Assembly (NCBI RefSeq): GCF_001544555.2 | Contig: NZ_FCOK02000012.1 | Coordinates: 1-64,000 of the forward strand | Length of the DNA stretch: 64,000 nucleotides | Direction of reading: 5' to 3' | From: Caballeronia udeis | Lineage (GTDB): Bacteria; Pseudomonadota; Gammaproteobacteria; Burkholderiales; Burkholderiaceae | Shown here: in pieces, positions 52,087 to 61,256 of the stretch | How the letters are laid out: the number at the start of each line of letters is the position of its first letter | Numbering within the stretch: the stretch's first letter is position 1 | Notes under the pieces: generated by a model | What the model saw: only the letters and a program-made list of their open reading frames with translations | The model's database searches: none | What the model was told of the DNA's origin: nothing | Translations under genes and position numbers: made by a program

Positions 52087-53055
52087 CTACTTGATGGCGA
52101 GTGGATTGAGGGGCGAGCCAACTGCTTTCGTAATCGGCAAAGGTGGCGCGGTGAACATGAACTCGTACACGCCATCCTTCGCACAGTCCTCGGCGAGTTC
52201 CTTCACGTAGAAGATCTCGCCCATGCTGATTCCGATCATCGGAATCACGACCCAGTGCCACGGCTGCGTGCAGTCGTCGGTCTCGTTCGGGCGCACCTCA
52301 CATCCCCATGTGTCAGTGCAGATTGCCGCGATCTGTTTGTCGTGCACCCAGTTCGCCGTCTCGAAGGCCAAACCGGGAGCCGAGCCGCCAGCGTATCCGC
52401 CCCAGCCCCCCTCGTGAAGACAGCGCTCCATGTGACCGGTCCGCACGATCACAAAGTCGCCGCGACGTACGGTCACTCCCTGAGCTCGCTGTGTCGCCTC
52501 GAGATCCTCGATCGAAATTGCATCGCCGTCCTGCAGTGAATCAACACCAAGATAGCGCGCAACGTCGAGCAATACACCGCGACCTACCATCTTCGCCTTC
52601 GTCTTCTCAATGCCGTTCTTCTGAGCGCCATCGCTATCCACAAGTCGCGCGTCGTAGCCGTTCCACATCTTGTCGTCAAAAAAAATGTGGCTGAGGGCGT
52701 CCCACTGTGTGCCGCACTGCAATGGCAGCGACACGGCGTCATCCGCATATCTAAGGCCGCCAGCGTCCTGGTTTCCGGCAACCGCGTCGGTCCCGGTGGC
52801 GAGCATCGTGTGGATCGGGTTAAAGCGATTACCCCAGTGCCCCTTCTGCGGACCGTCTCGATCGAAGTTCAAACCGAGGGAAAACACCTTTCCTTTGCGG
52901 ACAAGCTTCGCGGCGCCCTGGATGTCCTCTTCCGAGATGTAGTTAAGCGTTCCGATTTCATCGTCGGGGCCCCACTTACCCCAATTCTTGCAACGCTCGG
53001 CGGTGCCACGCACGTGGTCCAGGGTGAATTTTTTTACGTCGTAACGATGTACCAT
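52087..53055 (-). CDS. Cyclase-family (kynurenine-formamidase-like) hydrolase
   Basis: A 322-residue metal-dependent hydrolase of the cyclase/isatin-hydrolase superfamily, which opens amide or lactone rings. The metal-site region is CGTQWDALSHIFFDD (normally HxGTHxDxPxH), so some ligands differ while Asp and the last His remain. VRRGDFVIVRTGHMERC is also typical. AAGGAGG lies six bases upstream of the ATG. It is the first gene of the operon and sits just behind a strong promoter-like sequence. Confidence 0.85.
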   Translation of the reverse strand: MVHRYDVKKFTLDHVRGTAERCKNWGKWGPDDEIGTLNYISEEDIQGAAKLVRKGKVFSLGLNFDRDGPQKGHWGNRFNPIHTMLATGTDAVAGNQDAGGLRYADDAVSLPLQCGTQWDALSHIFFDDKMWNGYDARLVDSDGAQKNGIEKTKAKMVGRGVLLDVARYLGVDSLQDGDAISIEDLEATQRAQGVTVRRGDFVIVRTGHMERCLHEGGWGGYAGGSAPGLAFETANWVHDKQIAAICTDTWGCEVRPNETDDCTQPWHWVVIPMIGISMGEIFYVKELAEDCAKDGVYEFMFTAPPLPITKAVGSPLNPLAIK

Positions 53056-53069
53056 TCCTGCCTCCTTGT

Positions 53070-53110
53070 TTATTATTTGATAAATTATAAGCCGCCCAGT
53101 CGAATGTCAA
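53070..53110 (-). promoter_or_regulatory. Promoter with TTATTATTTGATAA dyad, driving the cyclase operon
   Basis: Minus strand: TTGACA (53110-53105), 15-base spacer, TATAAT (53089-53084), overlapped by TTATTATTTGATAAATTATA. The start codon follows 15 bases after the dyad. The layout equals that at 41673-41713. Confidence 0.65.
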
Positions 53111-53289
53111 GGGGACTCATAGGTCGCCAGCCAATCTTTTTGCAGAATTTGGGGTATTTCCTGATCCACCGTGCGGGGCTGAATGCATCATCCGGCGGCC
53201 TCGCCGCGGACGCATCATGGATGCCTGACCGGCCGAACGATACCGGGCACACGGTACACTCGAAAGGTCAGGCACCTCCTTACACCGCT

Positions 53290-55491
53290 TTACGTCTGGA
53301 CGAGCTTGTCAGGTGTGATTGGCAGATCGCGTACACGTACTCCGATTGCGTCGAATACAGCATTCGCTACGGCCGCTGCAACACCTGTCGCACCGAGTTC
53401 ACCGATCCCCTTGGCACCGAGCGGACCGGAGTTAGCGTCAAATTCGTCGACAAATGCCACCTCTATGTCAGGTGGGATGTCTGCGTTCACCGGAATGGGA
53501 ACGCCCGCGAGATCTTTTGCGAGCCAGCGCCCGAGTGTCGGCTCGTAGTGGCTGGCCTCCATGGCGGCCATACCCCATCCCCAGACAATGCCACCAATCA
53601 TTTGTGACCGGGACGTCATGGAGTTGATGATTCGGCCCGCGCTATAGACGCCTGTTGCCCGGCGAAGTCGCAACAGTCCCAGTTCGGGATCAACGCCGAC
53701 TTCCACGAAGATGACCCCGAAAGACCGCGTGGGAAATCCAGGAGAGCCCATATCTACCGGCGCGTTGCCAGGTAAATCAAATGCGCCGTCCGATGCGAGC
53801 TCAGCTACGCCAGCTTCGCCCAGTACGTCCTGGATGGTGCGCGACATACCGCCGTAAGCGATACGTCCGCCCTGTAGCGAAACCTGGTCCGCGGGCCAAC
53901 CAGCAAGTCTCGCCAGTTTGGACCGCACATCCTGTGCGGCCTTTTGCACTGCTGTCCCCGTGCTTATCGTGGTGCTTGAGCCGTAGGTGGGCCCGGCATA
54001 CGGCAGGTTCGTGTCGCCCGATAGCGCCGTCACCTGCACCGGGTCCAACCCGAGCACGGCGGCAACGATCTGAGGAAACACCGTGGCGGGCCCCGTTCCA
54101 ATGTCGCAGAAGCTTGATTCAAGTTGAGCCGTCCCGTCGGCGCGTAGCCTCACCTTCGCGGTTGAGTGAAACCGTGCCTGCCCCTGGCTGCAGTCCGCCA
54201 TCCCGCATCCGATCCGCCAATGACCGTCGAGCGCGCCGCCTTTCGGACGTTCACGCCACCCGAAGCGTCTTGCACCTTCATCGTATGCCTCCCGAAGCTT
54301 TTTCGACGACCACGGTTTGCCGCTCTCCGGGTCAAGCTCCGTGTAGTTAGCCAATCTCAGATCGAGAGGATCTACGGTTAGCGATCTTGCCAGTTCATCC
54401 ATGGCCGAACCCAATGCCCAGGACCCTGGGCCATCCCAAGGTGATCGCATAAAGGTCGGCAATACAACGTGTCCGCGGCGGATCCGGTGGGTCGCGGAAA
54501 TGTTCTCGCAGGCATAGAAGGACTTCGCTGGTACCGCACCAAATTCTACGTAGTCGTCGGTCGTGCCTGTCACATTCACGGACCGATGGCTAACACCGAG
54601 AAGCCTGCCCTGCGAATCCGAGCCAAGGTGTACTTCATGGGTCATTTGAGGCTGATAGCCGACCATCCCGTATTGCTGCTGGCGGGTCAGTACCATCTTG
54701 ACCGGCCGACCCGCGACACGGGCAGCCATGCTTACCAGGATTTCATGAGGCCATACAAAGGCTTTGGTGCCAAACCCTCCGCCCGTATGCGGGGCGACAA
54801 CGCGGACTTTGGAATTATCGATTCCGAATGCCGCCGCCAATGTGCTCTGCACCGCCGGAAGATGCTGCACCGCGTCGTACACGGTCAGCCTCCCGCCCTT
54901 CCAAGTCGCGAGAATGGCGCAAGGCTCCATCGGATTGCCATGACGAGAGGGTTGCGTATACTCTCCGCCTGCGCGGAAAGCCGCACCCGCAATCGCCCCA
55001 GCGGCATCACCCTTGTGGAATTCGAGTGCATTCGCTTTCGAATAGTTACCTTTCTCCGGAGCAACGTCTACGGCAGGCGCGGTGTCAGGTACGACAAACG
55101 GGCGCCTTTCATAGCGCACGCGTACGACAGCAGCGCCCGCTTCAGCTGCCTGCAGACTCTCAGCCAACACCATGGCAACTGGCTGTCCCTCGTAGACGAT
55201 GTCGTCCGATTGCATGGGGATGAATCGCGTCGCAAGCGGCGGCACACTTATTTCGTTCAGCTTTCCATGTACCCGCGGCATGTCGGACGCCCTCAACACT
55301 CTGACTACTCCGACTCGTGCCAGGGCGGCGGTCGTCTCTATCGAGACGACACGTCCTGCTGGAATCGTCGCATTGACGAACACCGCATAGAGTTGGGACG
55401 GCAGGTTCCGGTCGCCTGCGTAGCGTGCGGCACCTGTCACCTTGATGAAGCCGTCATGCCGGGGAATGGATTGACCCAGATTGCTCATCAT
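53290..55491 (-). CDS. Xanthine-oxidase-family molybdopterin-binding subunit
   Basis: A 733-residue large subunit of a three-part molybdenum hydroxylase (CoxL/YagR-like). Seen: the Moco segment GGGFGTKAFVWPHEIL, MRSPWDGPGSWALGSAMDELA (split by position), and the active-site Glu in GAKGIGELGATG. Length matches YagR. Its ATG overlaps the stop of the FAD-subunit gene by ATGA. The enzyme would hydroxylate an aldehyde or N-heterocycle; the exact substrate cannot be read. Confidence 0.92.
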   Translation of the reverse strand: MMSNLGQSIPRHDGFIKVTGAARYAGDRNLPSQLYAVFVNATIPAGRVVSIETTAALARVGVVRVLRASDMPRVHGKLNEISVPPLATRFIPMQSDDIVYEGQPVAMVLAESLQAAEAGAAVVRVRYERRPFVVPDTAPAVDVAPEKGNYSKANALEFHKGDAAGAIAGAAFRAGGEYTQPSRHGNPMEPCAILATWKGGRLTVYDAVQHLPAVQSTLAAAFGIDNSKVRVVAPHTGGGFGTKAFVWPHEILVSMAARVAGRPVKMVLTRQQQYGMVGYQPQMTHEVHLGSDSQGRLLGVSHRSVNVTGTTDDYVEFGAVPAKSFYACENISATHRIRRGHVVLPTFMRSPWDGPGSWALGSAMDELARSLTVDPLDLRLANYTELDPESGKPWSSKKLREAYDEGARRFGWRERPKGGALDGHWRIGCGMADCSQGQARFHSTAKVRLRADGTAQLESSFCDIGTGPATVFPQIVAAVLGLDPVQVTALSGDTNLPYAGPTYGSSTTISTGTAVQKAAQDVRSKLARLAGWPADQVSLQGGRIAYGGMSRTIQDVLGEAGVAELASDGAFDLPGNAPVDMGSPGFPTRSFGVIFVEVGVDPELGLLRLRRATGVYSAGRIINSMTSRSQMIGGIVWGWGMAAMEASHYEPTLGRWLAKDLAGVPIPVNADIPPDIEVAFVDEFDANSGPLGAKGIGELGATGVAAAVANAVFDAIGVRVRDLPITPDKLVQT

Positions 55492-56468
55492 GTCCTCGCT
55501 GCCGTATCTATGGTGCGCAATACTGCGTTGCGTGCGATAACAACCTTATAGCCATTGCGCGAGAGTGGGCGCGCGTCGACAAGACCTGCGTCGACGGCTG
55601 CATTTATACCCGCGGAGCCTAGACGCTGACCGACCAGCCTGCGTTCAGTTTCATCCAACCTCCATGGTCGCATCGCCACCGAACCCAACGCGATCCGTGC
55701 GTTGGTGATGACGTCCCCGTCAAGTTCGAGCGCCACGGCTGTCGATACGGTCGCGTACTCGTAGCTTTCGCGTTCGCGAATCTTCAGGTATGCAGACTTT
55801 GGCCAAGCCCTCGGTAGTTCAACCGCCGTTATCAACTCCCCGCTCCCGAGCCGGTGGTGCGCCGCCGGGCTTTCTCCCGGCAGCACGTGGAAGTCACGGG
55901 CCGCAATTCGCCGCCCACCCTCTGGACGGTCGGTTATGAATACCGCATCGAGGGCTGCAAGCGAGACCGCCGGGTCAGACGGCTGTACAGCCACACAGTC
56001 CTCTGTCCAGCCGAAAATGGCGTGCTTCTCGTTGAAACCGTGCAGTGCAGCACAGCCCGAACCCGCAACGCGTTTATTGCAGGGTGTCGGTTCATCCGCG
56101 CGGAAATATGGACATCGCACACGTTGTAGCGGATTTCCACCTATCGTCGCCAGGTTCCGGATTTGCGCCGATGCAGCCTTCAATATCGATTGCGAGAGGA
56201 CAGGATAGTCACGCATGACCTGTGGATGCTGGGCAATATCGTTCAGCTTGCTCAACGCACCGATGGTCAGCCCGCCTGACGGTGTCGGGTGGATCCCCGA
56301 CAGACCCTCAATCCGACCGATATCAATGATCTTCGTTGGCCTCTCGATTCCAATGCGCATCCAGTTTAGTAGCTCGGTACCGCCTGCGAGGAACGCTGAG
56401 CCACTGGAACTGCCAAGTGCGAGTGCTTCACCTGTCGACGATACCCGCTCGTATTCAAACGGTTCCAT
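55488..56468 (-). CDS. Xanthine-oxidase-family FAD-binding subunit
   Basis: A 326-residue middle subunit (CoxM/YagS-like). FAD motifs FLAGGTELLNWM and RNLATIGGNPLQRVRC are clear. Three Cys occur in RCPYFRADEPTPC and GSGCAALHG, as in the YagS group that carries an extra [4Fe-4S] cluster. GGAGG lies five bases upstream of the ATG, and the gene overlaps the Fe-S subunit gene by 14 bases. Confidence 0.92.
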   Translation of the reverse strand: MEPFEYERVSSTGEALALGSSSGSAFLAGGTELLNWMRIGIERPTKIIDIGRIEGLSGIHPTPSGGLTIGALSKLNDIAQHPQVMRDYPVLSQSILKAASAQIRNLATIGGNPLQRVRCPYFRADEPTPCNKRVAGSGCAALHGFNEKHAIFGWTEDCVAVQPSDPAVSLAALDAVFITDRPEGGRRIAARDFHVLPGESPAAHHRLGSGELITAVELPRAWPKSAYLKIRERESYEYATVSTAVALELDGDVITNARIALGSVAMRPWRLDETERRLVGQRLGSAGINAAVDAGLVDARPLSRNGYKVVIARNAVLRTIDTAART

Positions 56469-57138
56469 GGACGCCTCCGTGCATTTCGGCCGAAGCTGTC
56501 TCGACTGCCTCGGCGATTTGCGGATAGGCCGAACATCGACAGAGGTTTCCGCTCATCCACTCCCGGATTTCCACATTGGAACCCGTGTGCCCCTCTTCAA
56601 TACAACCGACCGCAGACATAATCTGCCCCGACGTGCAGAACCCACATTGGAAAGCATCGCATTTTATGAAGGCACGCTGCACCGGATGCAACGAATCGCC
56701 AGTCGCGAGTCCCTCGACCGTCGTCACGCGCCGGCCCTCCAGGGTCGCGGCGAGAACGAAACAGGAGTTGACTCGTCTTCCGTCCAGCATGACCGTACAC
56801 GCGCCGCACTCCCCGCGGTTGCAACCTTTCTTGGCACCGGTGAGGTGCAACTGCTCCCGCAGCAGATCGAGCAACGTCACGTCGGAGCGCACTTCAACAC
56901 GATGCGCAACTCCATTGATCGTGACCGATATGCGAACCAGATTGTTTGCACGCGGAGCGTGAGACCCGCTCTCCGCCGATGCAGGGGCGGGTGCGGCGTG
57001 AACGCCATTTAGCGCCACCGACGTCGCGGCGGCGAGAGTTGACCGGAATAGGCCGCGGCGAGTCATCGTAACGCCCGCCACCCCTTGGTGTTCATCGCCC
57101 TCGACCAGGCCTGCTTTTGCTTCTCGCTCGTCTTCCAT
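56455..57138 (-). CDS. Xanthine-oxidase-family [2Fe-2S] subunit with Tat signal
   Basis: A 227-residue small subunit (YagT/PaoA-like). A twin-Arg signal, TRRGLFRS then a hydrophobic AAATSVAL segment, sits after a 24-residue N-terminal extension, as in YagT, so the whole complex is probably exported folded. Two [2Fe-2S] sites follow: CNRGECGACTV with a later Cys, and CGFC with GNLCRCSAY. Start ATG 57138 has GGGAG; an internal ATG at 57066 just before TRR is an alternative. First gene of the three-gene operon. Confidence 0.92.
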   Translation of the reverse strand: MEDEREAKAGLVEGDEHQGVAGVTMTRRGLFRSTLAAATSVALNGVHAAPAPASAESGSHAPRANNLVRISVTINGVAHRVEVRSDVTLLDLLREQLHLTGAKKGCNRGECGACTVMLDGRRVNSCFVLAATLEGRRVTTVEGLATGDSLHPVQRAFIKCDAFQCGFCTSGQIMSAVGCIEEGHTGSNVEIREWMSGNLCRCSAYPQIAEAVETASAEMHGGVHGTV

Positions 57139-57288
57139 ATGTACTCCCTAATATCTGCATGACATTACAAACACAAGGCGTGCTTCGATTCCATGTAAGA
57201 CAACCACTCAAGAGCCAGTCGAGACACTTCCAATGTGGGGACCGGGTTTAGTCTGCCCGCGCGACCCTGAAGGCGCGATAGCGCCTAT

Positions 57289-57315
57289 GTCATTTTTCAA
57301 ATGACGATTTGTCAT
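57289..57315. promoter_or_regulatory. Overlapping GTCAT/ATGAC inverted repeats
   Basis: GTCATTT-N3-AAATGAC (57289-57305) overlaps ATGAC-N5-GTCAT (57301-57315). The second form recurs at 60011-60025 with nearly the same centre. They lie about 150 bases upstream of the molybdenum hydroxylase operon, in a 282-base gene-free stretch. Confidence 0.5.
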
Positions 57316-57417
57316 CAATATCACCTGCGAATCGCATCGTCCCTGTAAGAGCCTCGTGCAGCCGCTACTCTGCGCACTACTGGAGCGATCCGTTTTCTCC
57401 ATCGAGTCGCCGCTTAA

Positions 57418-57437
57418 TTATTAATCGATAATTATCA
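57418..57437. promoter_or_regulatory. TTATTAATCGATAATTATCA dyad
   Basis: Fourth member of the TTATYAWTCGATAA motif set, about 280 bases upstream of the molybdenum hydroxylase operon and overlapping the end of the NmrA-like fragment. No TTGAC-type -35 lies at the 15-base distance here. Confidence 0.4.
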
Positions 57438-57633
57438 GAATTGCAAGCGATGCGACATTGAGATCCCCTTGAACGGGGGTAAACCACAAGCTTGGGCATT
57501 GATACGGTCCGTTTGCCGAGTCCTCTCCTTCGACCGGATCACGGACGACTCCACGCGCATCCAAGCCTGCCGCGAGCAGGACGCGTGCAACAACCCCTCT
57601 TACTTCACCGGTAACTCCGGTAACCGCAAACAT
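57421..57633 (-). pseudogene. NmrA-like reductase, N-terminal fragment
   Basis: The first 35 or so residues (MFAVTGVTGEVRGVVARVLL then AAGLDARGVVRD) match the start of the complete NmrA-like gene at 60297 (MYAITGITGKVGGVVARSLL). After that the sequence no longer resembles the family and stops at 70 codons. GGGAG precedes the ATG. It is divergent from the LysR gene, the usual place for a LysR target, so it is probably the stump of a former partner gene. Confidence 0.75.
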
Positions 57634-57736
57634 CTGCTTCTCCCTGATTCGCACCGTTAGACGGCCCAATTTTGTGCGCCGAAACGTCTTTTCGCGATAA
57701 CATCAGTGGCACTTGATATATGCCGCGAGCGCATTG

Positions 57737-58690
57737 ATGCCTGGCTTCGACGAACGAATTCTGAATGGGATGAGTGTGCTGTCCGCGATAGTCGACACCG
57801 GCAGTTTCGCTGGTGCGGGTGACATGCTCGACATGTCCCAATCGGGTGTCAGCCGCTCCATAGCGCGGCTTGAAACGCGCCTCGGGGTCCGTCTCCTGGA
57901 CCGTACGACGCGCTCGGTCACGCTGACGGATGAAGGCCGCCGCCTTTACGAGCAGGTGATGCCACTGCTCGCGGCACTTGAAGAGGCCGCGACGTCCGCC
58001 ACTGAAGGAGCGACAGCCGTACGCGGCCGCCTAAGGGTGAATGTCGATCCTTTTTTTTCCCGCCTGCTCCTTGCTCCGAAGCTAGGGTCATTTATCGATC
58101 AGTATCCGGAGCTTCGACTGGAATTGGTCACAAGAGATCATCTCGGGGATATGATCGCCGACGGATTTGACCTTGCGGTCAGATTTGGCGAGCCTCGGCC
58201 TTCCAGCCTTGTGGCACGAAAGCTCCTCGAAACGCGCATCCTGACCGTCGCAGCACCGGCCTACCTCAAGCGCAAGGGCCGCCCTGAACAACCCTCCGAG
58301 CTCGAAAGCGATACTCACCAATGCATAAGGTTTCGGGATCCCGAAACAGGGCGGCCGTTCGACTGGGAATTTCACCGCGGGCGCAAGAAAATTACCATTG
58401 AGGTGGCCGGGCGACTCACTGTCAACGATGTCGGCACAATGCATAGCGTCTGCGTGGCCGGACACGCCATTGCTCAGGTGATGGAACTTGGTGTAGAACA
58501 TCTACTCGCGGACGGCAGGCTCACGGAGCTGTTCCCCGACTGGCCCGACGAACGGTTCCCACTTTATGCGCTCTATCCGTCCCGGCATCATGTCCCGGCA
58601 AAGGTGCGCATGTTTCTCAATTTCATTGCGTCGCTCAGTGCAGCCCCAGAAAAGACGCTCGAGAGACAAACCAAGGCTAGCCGTCCCTAA
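57737..58690 (+). CDS. LysR-family regulator
   Basis: A 317-residue regulator: helix-turn-helix at about residues 10-66 (FAGAGDMLDMSQSGVSRSIARLE) and a co-inducer domain from about 90 (RLRVNVDPFFSRLLLAPKLG) of the type seen in CrgA/DsdC-like regulators. The start is uncertain; ATG 57737 is used, and the open frame begins at 57713. It is divergent from the NmrA fragment. It may also act on the complete NmrA-like gene at 60297. Confidence 0.9.
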   Translation: MPGFDERILNGMSVLSAIVDTGSFAGAGDMLDMSQSGVSRSIARLETRLGVRLLDRTTRSVTLTDEGRRLYEQVMPLLAALEEAATSATEGATAVRGRLRVNVDPFFSRLLLAPKLGSFIDQYPELRLELVTRDHLGDMIADGFDLAVRFGEPRPSSLVARKLLETRILTVAAPAYLKRKGRPEQPSELESDTHQCIRFRDPETGRPFDWEFHRGRKKITIEVAGRLTVNDVGTMHSVCVAGHAIAQVMELGVEHLLADGRLTELFPDWPDERFPLYALYPSRHHVPAKVRMFLNFIASLSAAPEKTLERQTKASRP

Positions 58691-59438
58691 CGGCCAGACC
58701 GTTAACTATCTTTGAGCCCAAAAGGGTTGTTCCGAGCAGGTGGCCGATTCACCCGTGCGGTGCAGGCCCATGTTATTGCCCGTCTCGTCGCGACTTCGAC
58801 TCGCCCATTAATTCTCAAAGGCAAAGGCCGCACGCCTCGCGGGGCTTTCTCAGGGATCCAACGAAGTCTCCCCGATTGCCAGGAATTAGAACTCGGCCCG
58901 GGACTCGTGGCGTTCCCTGTAACCTGGAAAGAAACGAACGGGCCGGCGCGCCGTGCTACGGCTCGTTACGGGGTTTTAATCATTCAGCGACCTCATGCAA
59001 CGACATGATTCAAGGCCGTTAGCTGATTTCATAAGGATTGCTAATCTTAAACGAGCTACCCAAGAATCGACCAACAAGGCGTCGTTGATGCCCACGGCCT
59101 TCGCGAGGCAAGCCCATATCGCGGTAGACAGTAGTCGCCTTCCAGCTAAGCCGTCGTCCGTCACGACCTCAAGGCAAAACGGGTACCTCCTAAGCCCAGG
59201 CCGTCCTCCGACCACCCAGATGCCTGCCGGCCGCTTGGCTAGTGCGCGCGCAGAAGTTAGCCGCATTACGTTGCGGTAGCACCAGTCTACGCATCCTCTC
59301 AGCTTCCCGGCGCTCTCATTCGTGACAATCAAGCATCAATGAGATGACCGCGATGCTATTTCAGTTTCTTCCCCTTTTGTCCAGAATCCATTCCGAACCA
59401 TACGTTCTTCTCTTAACCCAACCCGAAGGAGATTTGCC
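58691..59438. other. Gene-free stretch of about 750 bases
   Basis: No frame here gives a recognisable protein, and no strong repeat, terminator or RNA gene was seen. It may hold decayed sequence. The last 50 bases probably contain the promoter and the GAAGGAG ribosome-binding site of the next gene. Confidence 0.4.
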
Positions 59439-59759
59439 ATGAACTTCCGCCAACTCACCCTGGTCGTCGCAGCCGCCCTCGCCTTTCCGATCGCCAGCCA
59501 TGCCCAGGAAACTCCCTCCACCGTGACCCGCGCCCAGGTCCGCGCCGAACTCGTACAGATCGAAAAGGCCGGCTACCGCCCGGGTAATAACGATCCCCAC
59601 TACCCCGGCGACGTCCAGGCTGCCGAAGCCAGGATCAGTGCACAGCGCAACACCACCGCCAACGTCGAAAGCAGTATCGGCGGCGTCCAGGACGGCTCCT
59701 CCGCATCGGGCCGCCCTGCCGCCGTGACCGGCCTCGGTTCACTCTATGCGCATTCCTGA
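59439..59759 (+). CDS. DUF4148-domain secreted protein
   Basis: A 106-residue small exported protein. Signal peptide MNFRQLTLVVAAALAFPIAS ending at SHA, cut before QE. The mature part has the DUF4148 pattern VTRAQVRAELVQIEKAGYRP followed by NDPHYPGDVQAAEARI. This family is abundant in Burkholderiaceae and its role is unknown. GAAGGAG precedes the ATG at the normal distance. It stands alone. Confidence 0.92.
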   Translation: MNFRQLTLVVAAALAFPIASHAQETPSTVTRAQVRAELVQIEKAGYRPGNNDPHYPGDVQAAEARISAQRNTTANVESSIGGVQDGSSASGRPAAVTGLGSLYAHS

Positions 59760-60296
59760 AGCATCTGCCGTCCGGCCGGAAAGCATCTGCACTCCCTGCC
59801 CGCCCCGGACGGCCACTTTCAGGCTGGACTTCACTAGCGTCCGCCCGAACTACCTGTAGTGAACTGCTCGTGTGCTTTACGGCCTACCGAATGCCATTCC
59901 GAACACACTCCGGACTAGCCTTGATCGTTTAGAGGCTGGGCCCCAAATGGACCGGTCTGACGCTTGGCTGCAAGACGACTCTTGAGAATTTGATTCTGCC
60001 GTGCCCTTTAATGACATTTTGTCATATCACTTCTGACGTTTGGGATATTCACTCACCAGGTCGTTCCGCTTAAGCTCCAAGACGTTTCATCGGAAGGTGG
60101 CGATGCGATCAAGCAGCACGCTGTCGAAATATTCGACCTCGACCGATCGTTTGAATGTCAGATCGGGTGACCTATTCGAGCGGTTCTCGTCGTTCCCTGA
60201 AGTTCGGTGAGCTTCCCTTGCTTCAAAGCCCATCGCCGAAGCCAGATTGTATCTGCCGTGCAGATAGGTCTGCTAATGTTTAAAGGACTAAGCCAT
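59760..60296. other. Upstream region of the NmrA-like gene
   Basis: About 540 bases. It holds a GC-rich inverted pair (GCCGTCCGG and CCGGACGGC near 59768 and 59804), perhaps a terminator for the DUF4148 gene, and one ATGAC-N5-GTCAT site. No gene was seen. Confidence 0.45.
60011..60025. promoter_or_regulatory. ATGACATTTTGTCAT inverted repeat
   Basis: The same dyad as ATGACGATTTGTCAT at 57301-57315, about 270 bases before the NmrA-like gene. A regulator shared by the two loci, possibly the LysR between them, could bind here. Confidence 0.5.
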
Positions 60297-61154
60297 ATGT
60301 ACGCTATTACAGGAATTACAGGAAAAGTCGGTGGTGTCGTCGCCCGATCGCTTTTGAAGGCAGGACTGCCTGTTCGCGCTGTTGTCCGAGACATCACCAA
60401 GGGTAAGCCATGGGCAGACCTCGGTTGCGAGATCGCCCTTGCAGAAATCGGCAACGCCGAGGCGCTTGCGAAGGCCTTTGAGGGCACGGATGGAGTTTTT
60501 TTGATGACTCCACCGAACTACGATCCTCAACCAGGTTTCCCGGAAACGCAGGCCAATGCTGCTGCAGTCAAGAAAGCGCTGGAAACCGCGCAACCAAAAC
60601 GGGTAGTGTTTCTTTCGACTGTTGGTGCACATGTCGCTGAGCCGAACCTGCTCAATAACTCCAGGATGACCGAGGAGATGCTTCGCACGCTGGACCTCCC
60701 CGTATGCGTGCTCCGTGCGGCCTGGTTCATGGAAAACGCTGGGTGGGATGCAGATGCAGCGCGCACCGGGGTAATTCATTGCTTCCTGCAACCGCGAGAC
60801 CATCCAATACCAATGGTGGCCACTGATGACATAGGGCGCAACGCGGCGGAAATTATTCGTGAAGAATGGACCGGAGTGCGAATTGTCGAACTGGAGGGGC
60901 CTGTTCGCTATTGCGCAAACGATATCGCCGCCGGGTTCAGCATCGCCTTGGGTCTTCCTGTGCGCATGGTTCCCGTGCCGCGCGATACGTGGGAAACGCT
61001 CTTTCGGTCCCAAGGCATGCGATATCCGTTGCCCCGCATACGGATGCTCGATGGCTTCAACGAGGGCTGGATTGACTTCCAGGGCGGTGCTGACATTGAG
61101 CATCGCAAAGGTCAGATTCCTCTCGATGACGTCCTGAAGACGCTCGTCGCGTAA
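60297..61154 (+). CDS. NmrA-like NAD(P)-binding protein
   Basis: A 285-residue atypical SDR of the NmrA/QOR2 group. Rossmann loop GITGKVGGVVA at residues 5-15, the acidic/basic turn VRAVVRDITKG, and VVFLSTVGAHVAEPNLLNN in the middle. Relatives are quinone or zinc-type reductases, or redox sensors without enzymatic action. AAAGGA lies nine bases upstream of ATG 60297. A truncated homologue is at 57421. It is followed by an aldo/keto reductase gene 102 bases downstream on the same strand. Confidence 0.88.
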   Translation: MYAITGITGKVGGVVARSLLKAGLPVRAVVRDITKGKPWADLGCEIALAEIGNAEALAKAFEGTDGVFLMTPPNYDPQPGFPETQANAAAVKKALETAQPKRVVFLSTVGAHVAEPNLLNNSRMTEEMLRTLDLPVCVLRAAWFMENAGWDADAARTGVIHCFLQPRDHPIPMVATDDIGRNAAEIIREEWTGVRIVELEGPVRYCANDIAAGFSIALGLPVRMVPVPRDTWETLFRSQGMRYPLPRIRMLDGFNEGWIDFQGGADIEHRKGQIPLDDVLKTLVA

Positions 61155-61256
61155 CTGGGCGAAGTAGACAGACAGCAATGCGACTTCTGTCTCCAGCAAC
61201 ATCAGTTGAGATATTTTGGATCTCAGCTAACCGTCGCCACCAACAAGGAGAAAGTT

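Noticed and set aside
51268..52184. Longer start for the SDR gene at 52184
   Set aside because: The first 50 residues would be read from the cyclase gene region in another frame and lack SDR features; ATG 52028 fits the family.
58712..59332. Open frames of about 100 residues on both strands in the 58.7-59.3 kb gap
   Set aside because: No recognisable domain, overlapping each other on opposite strands, and no clear start signals; kept as a gene-free stretch.
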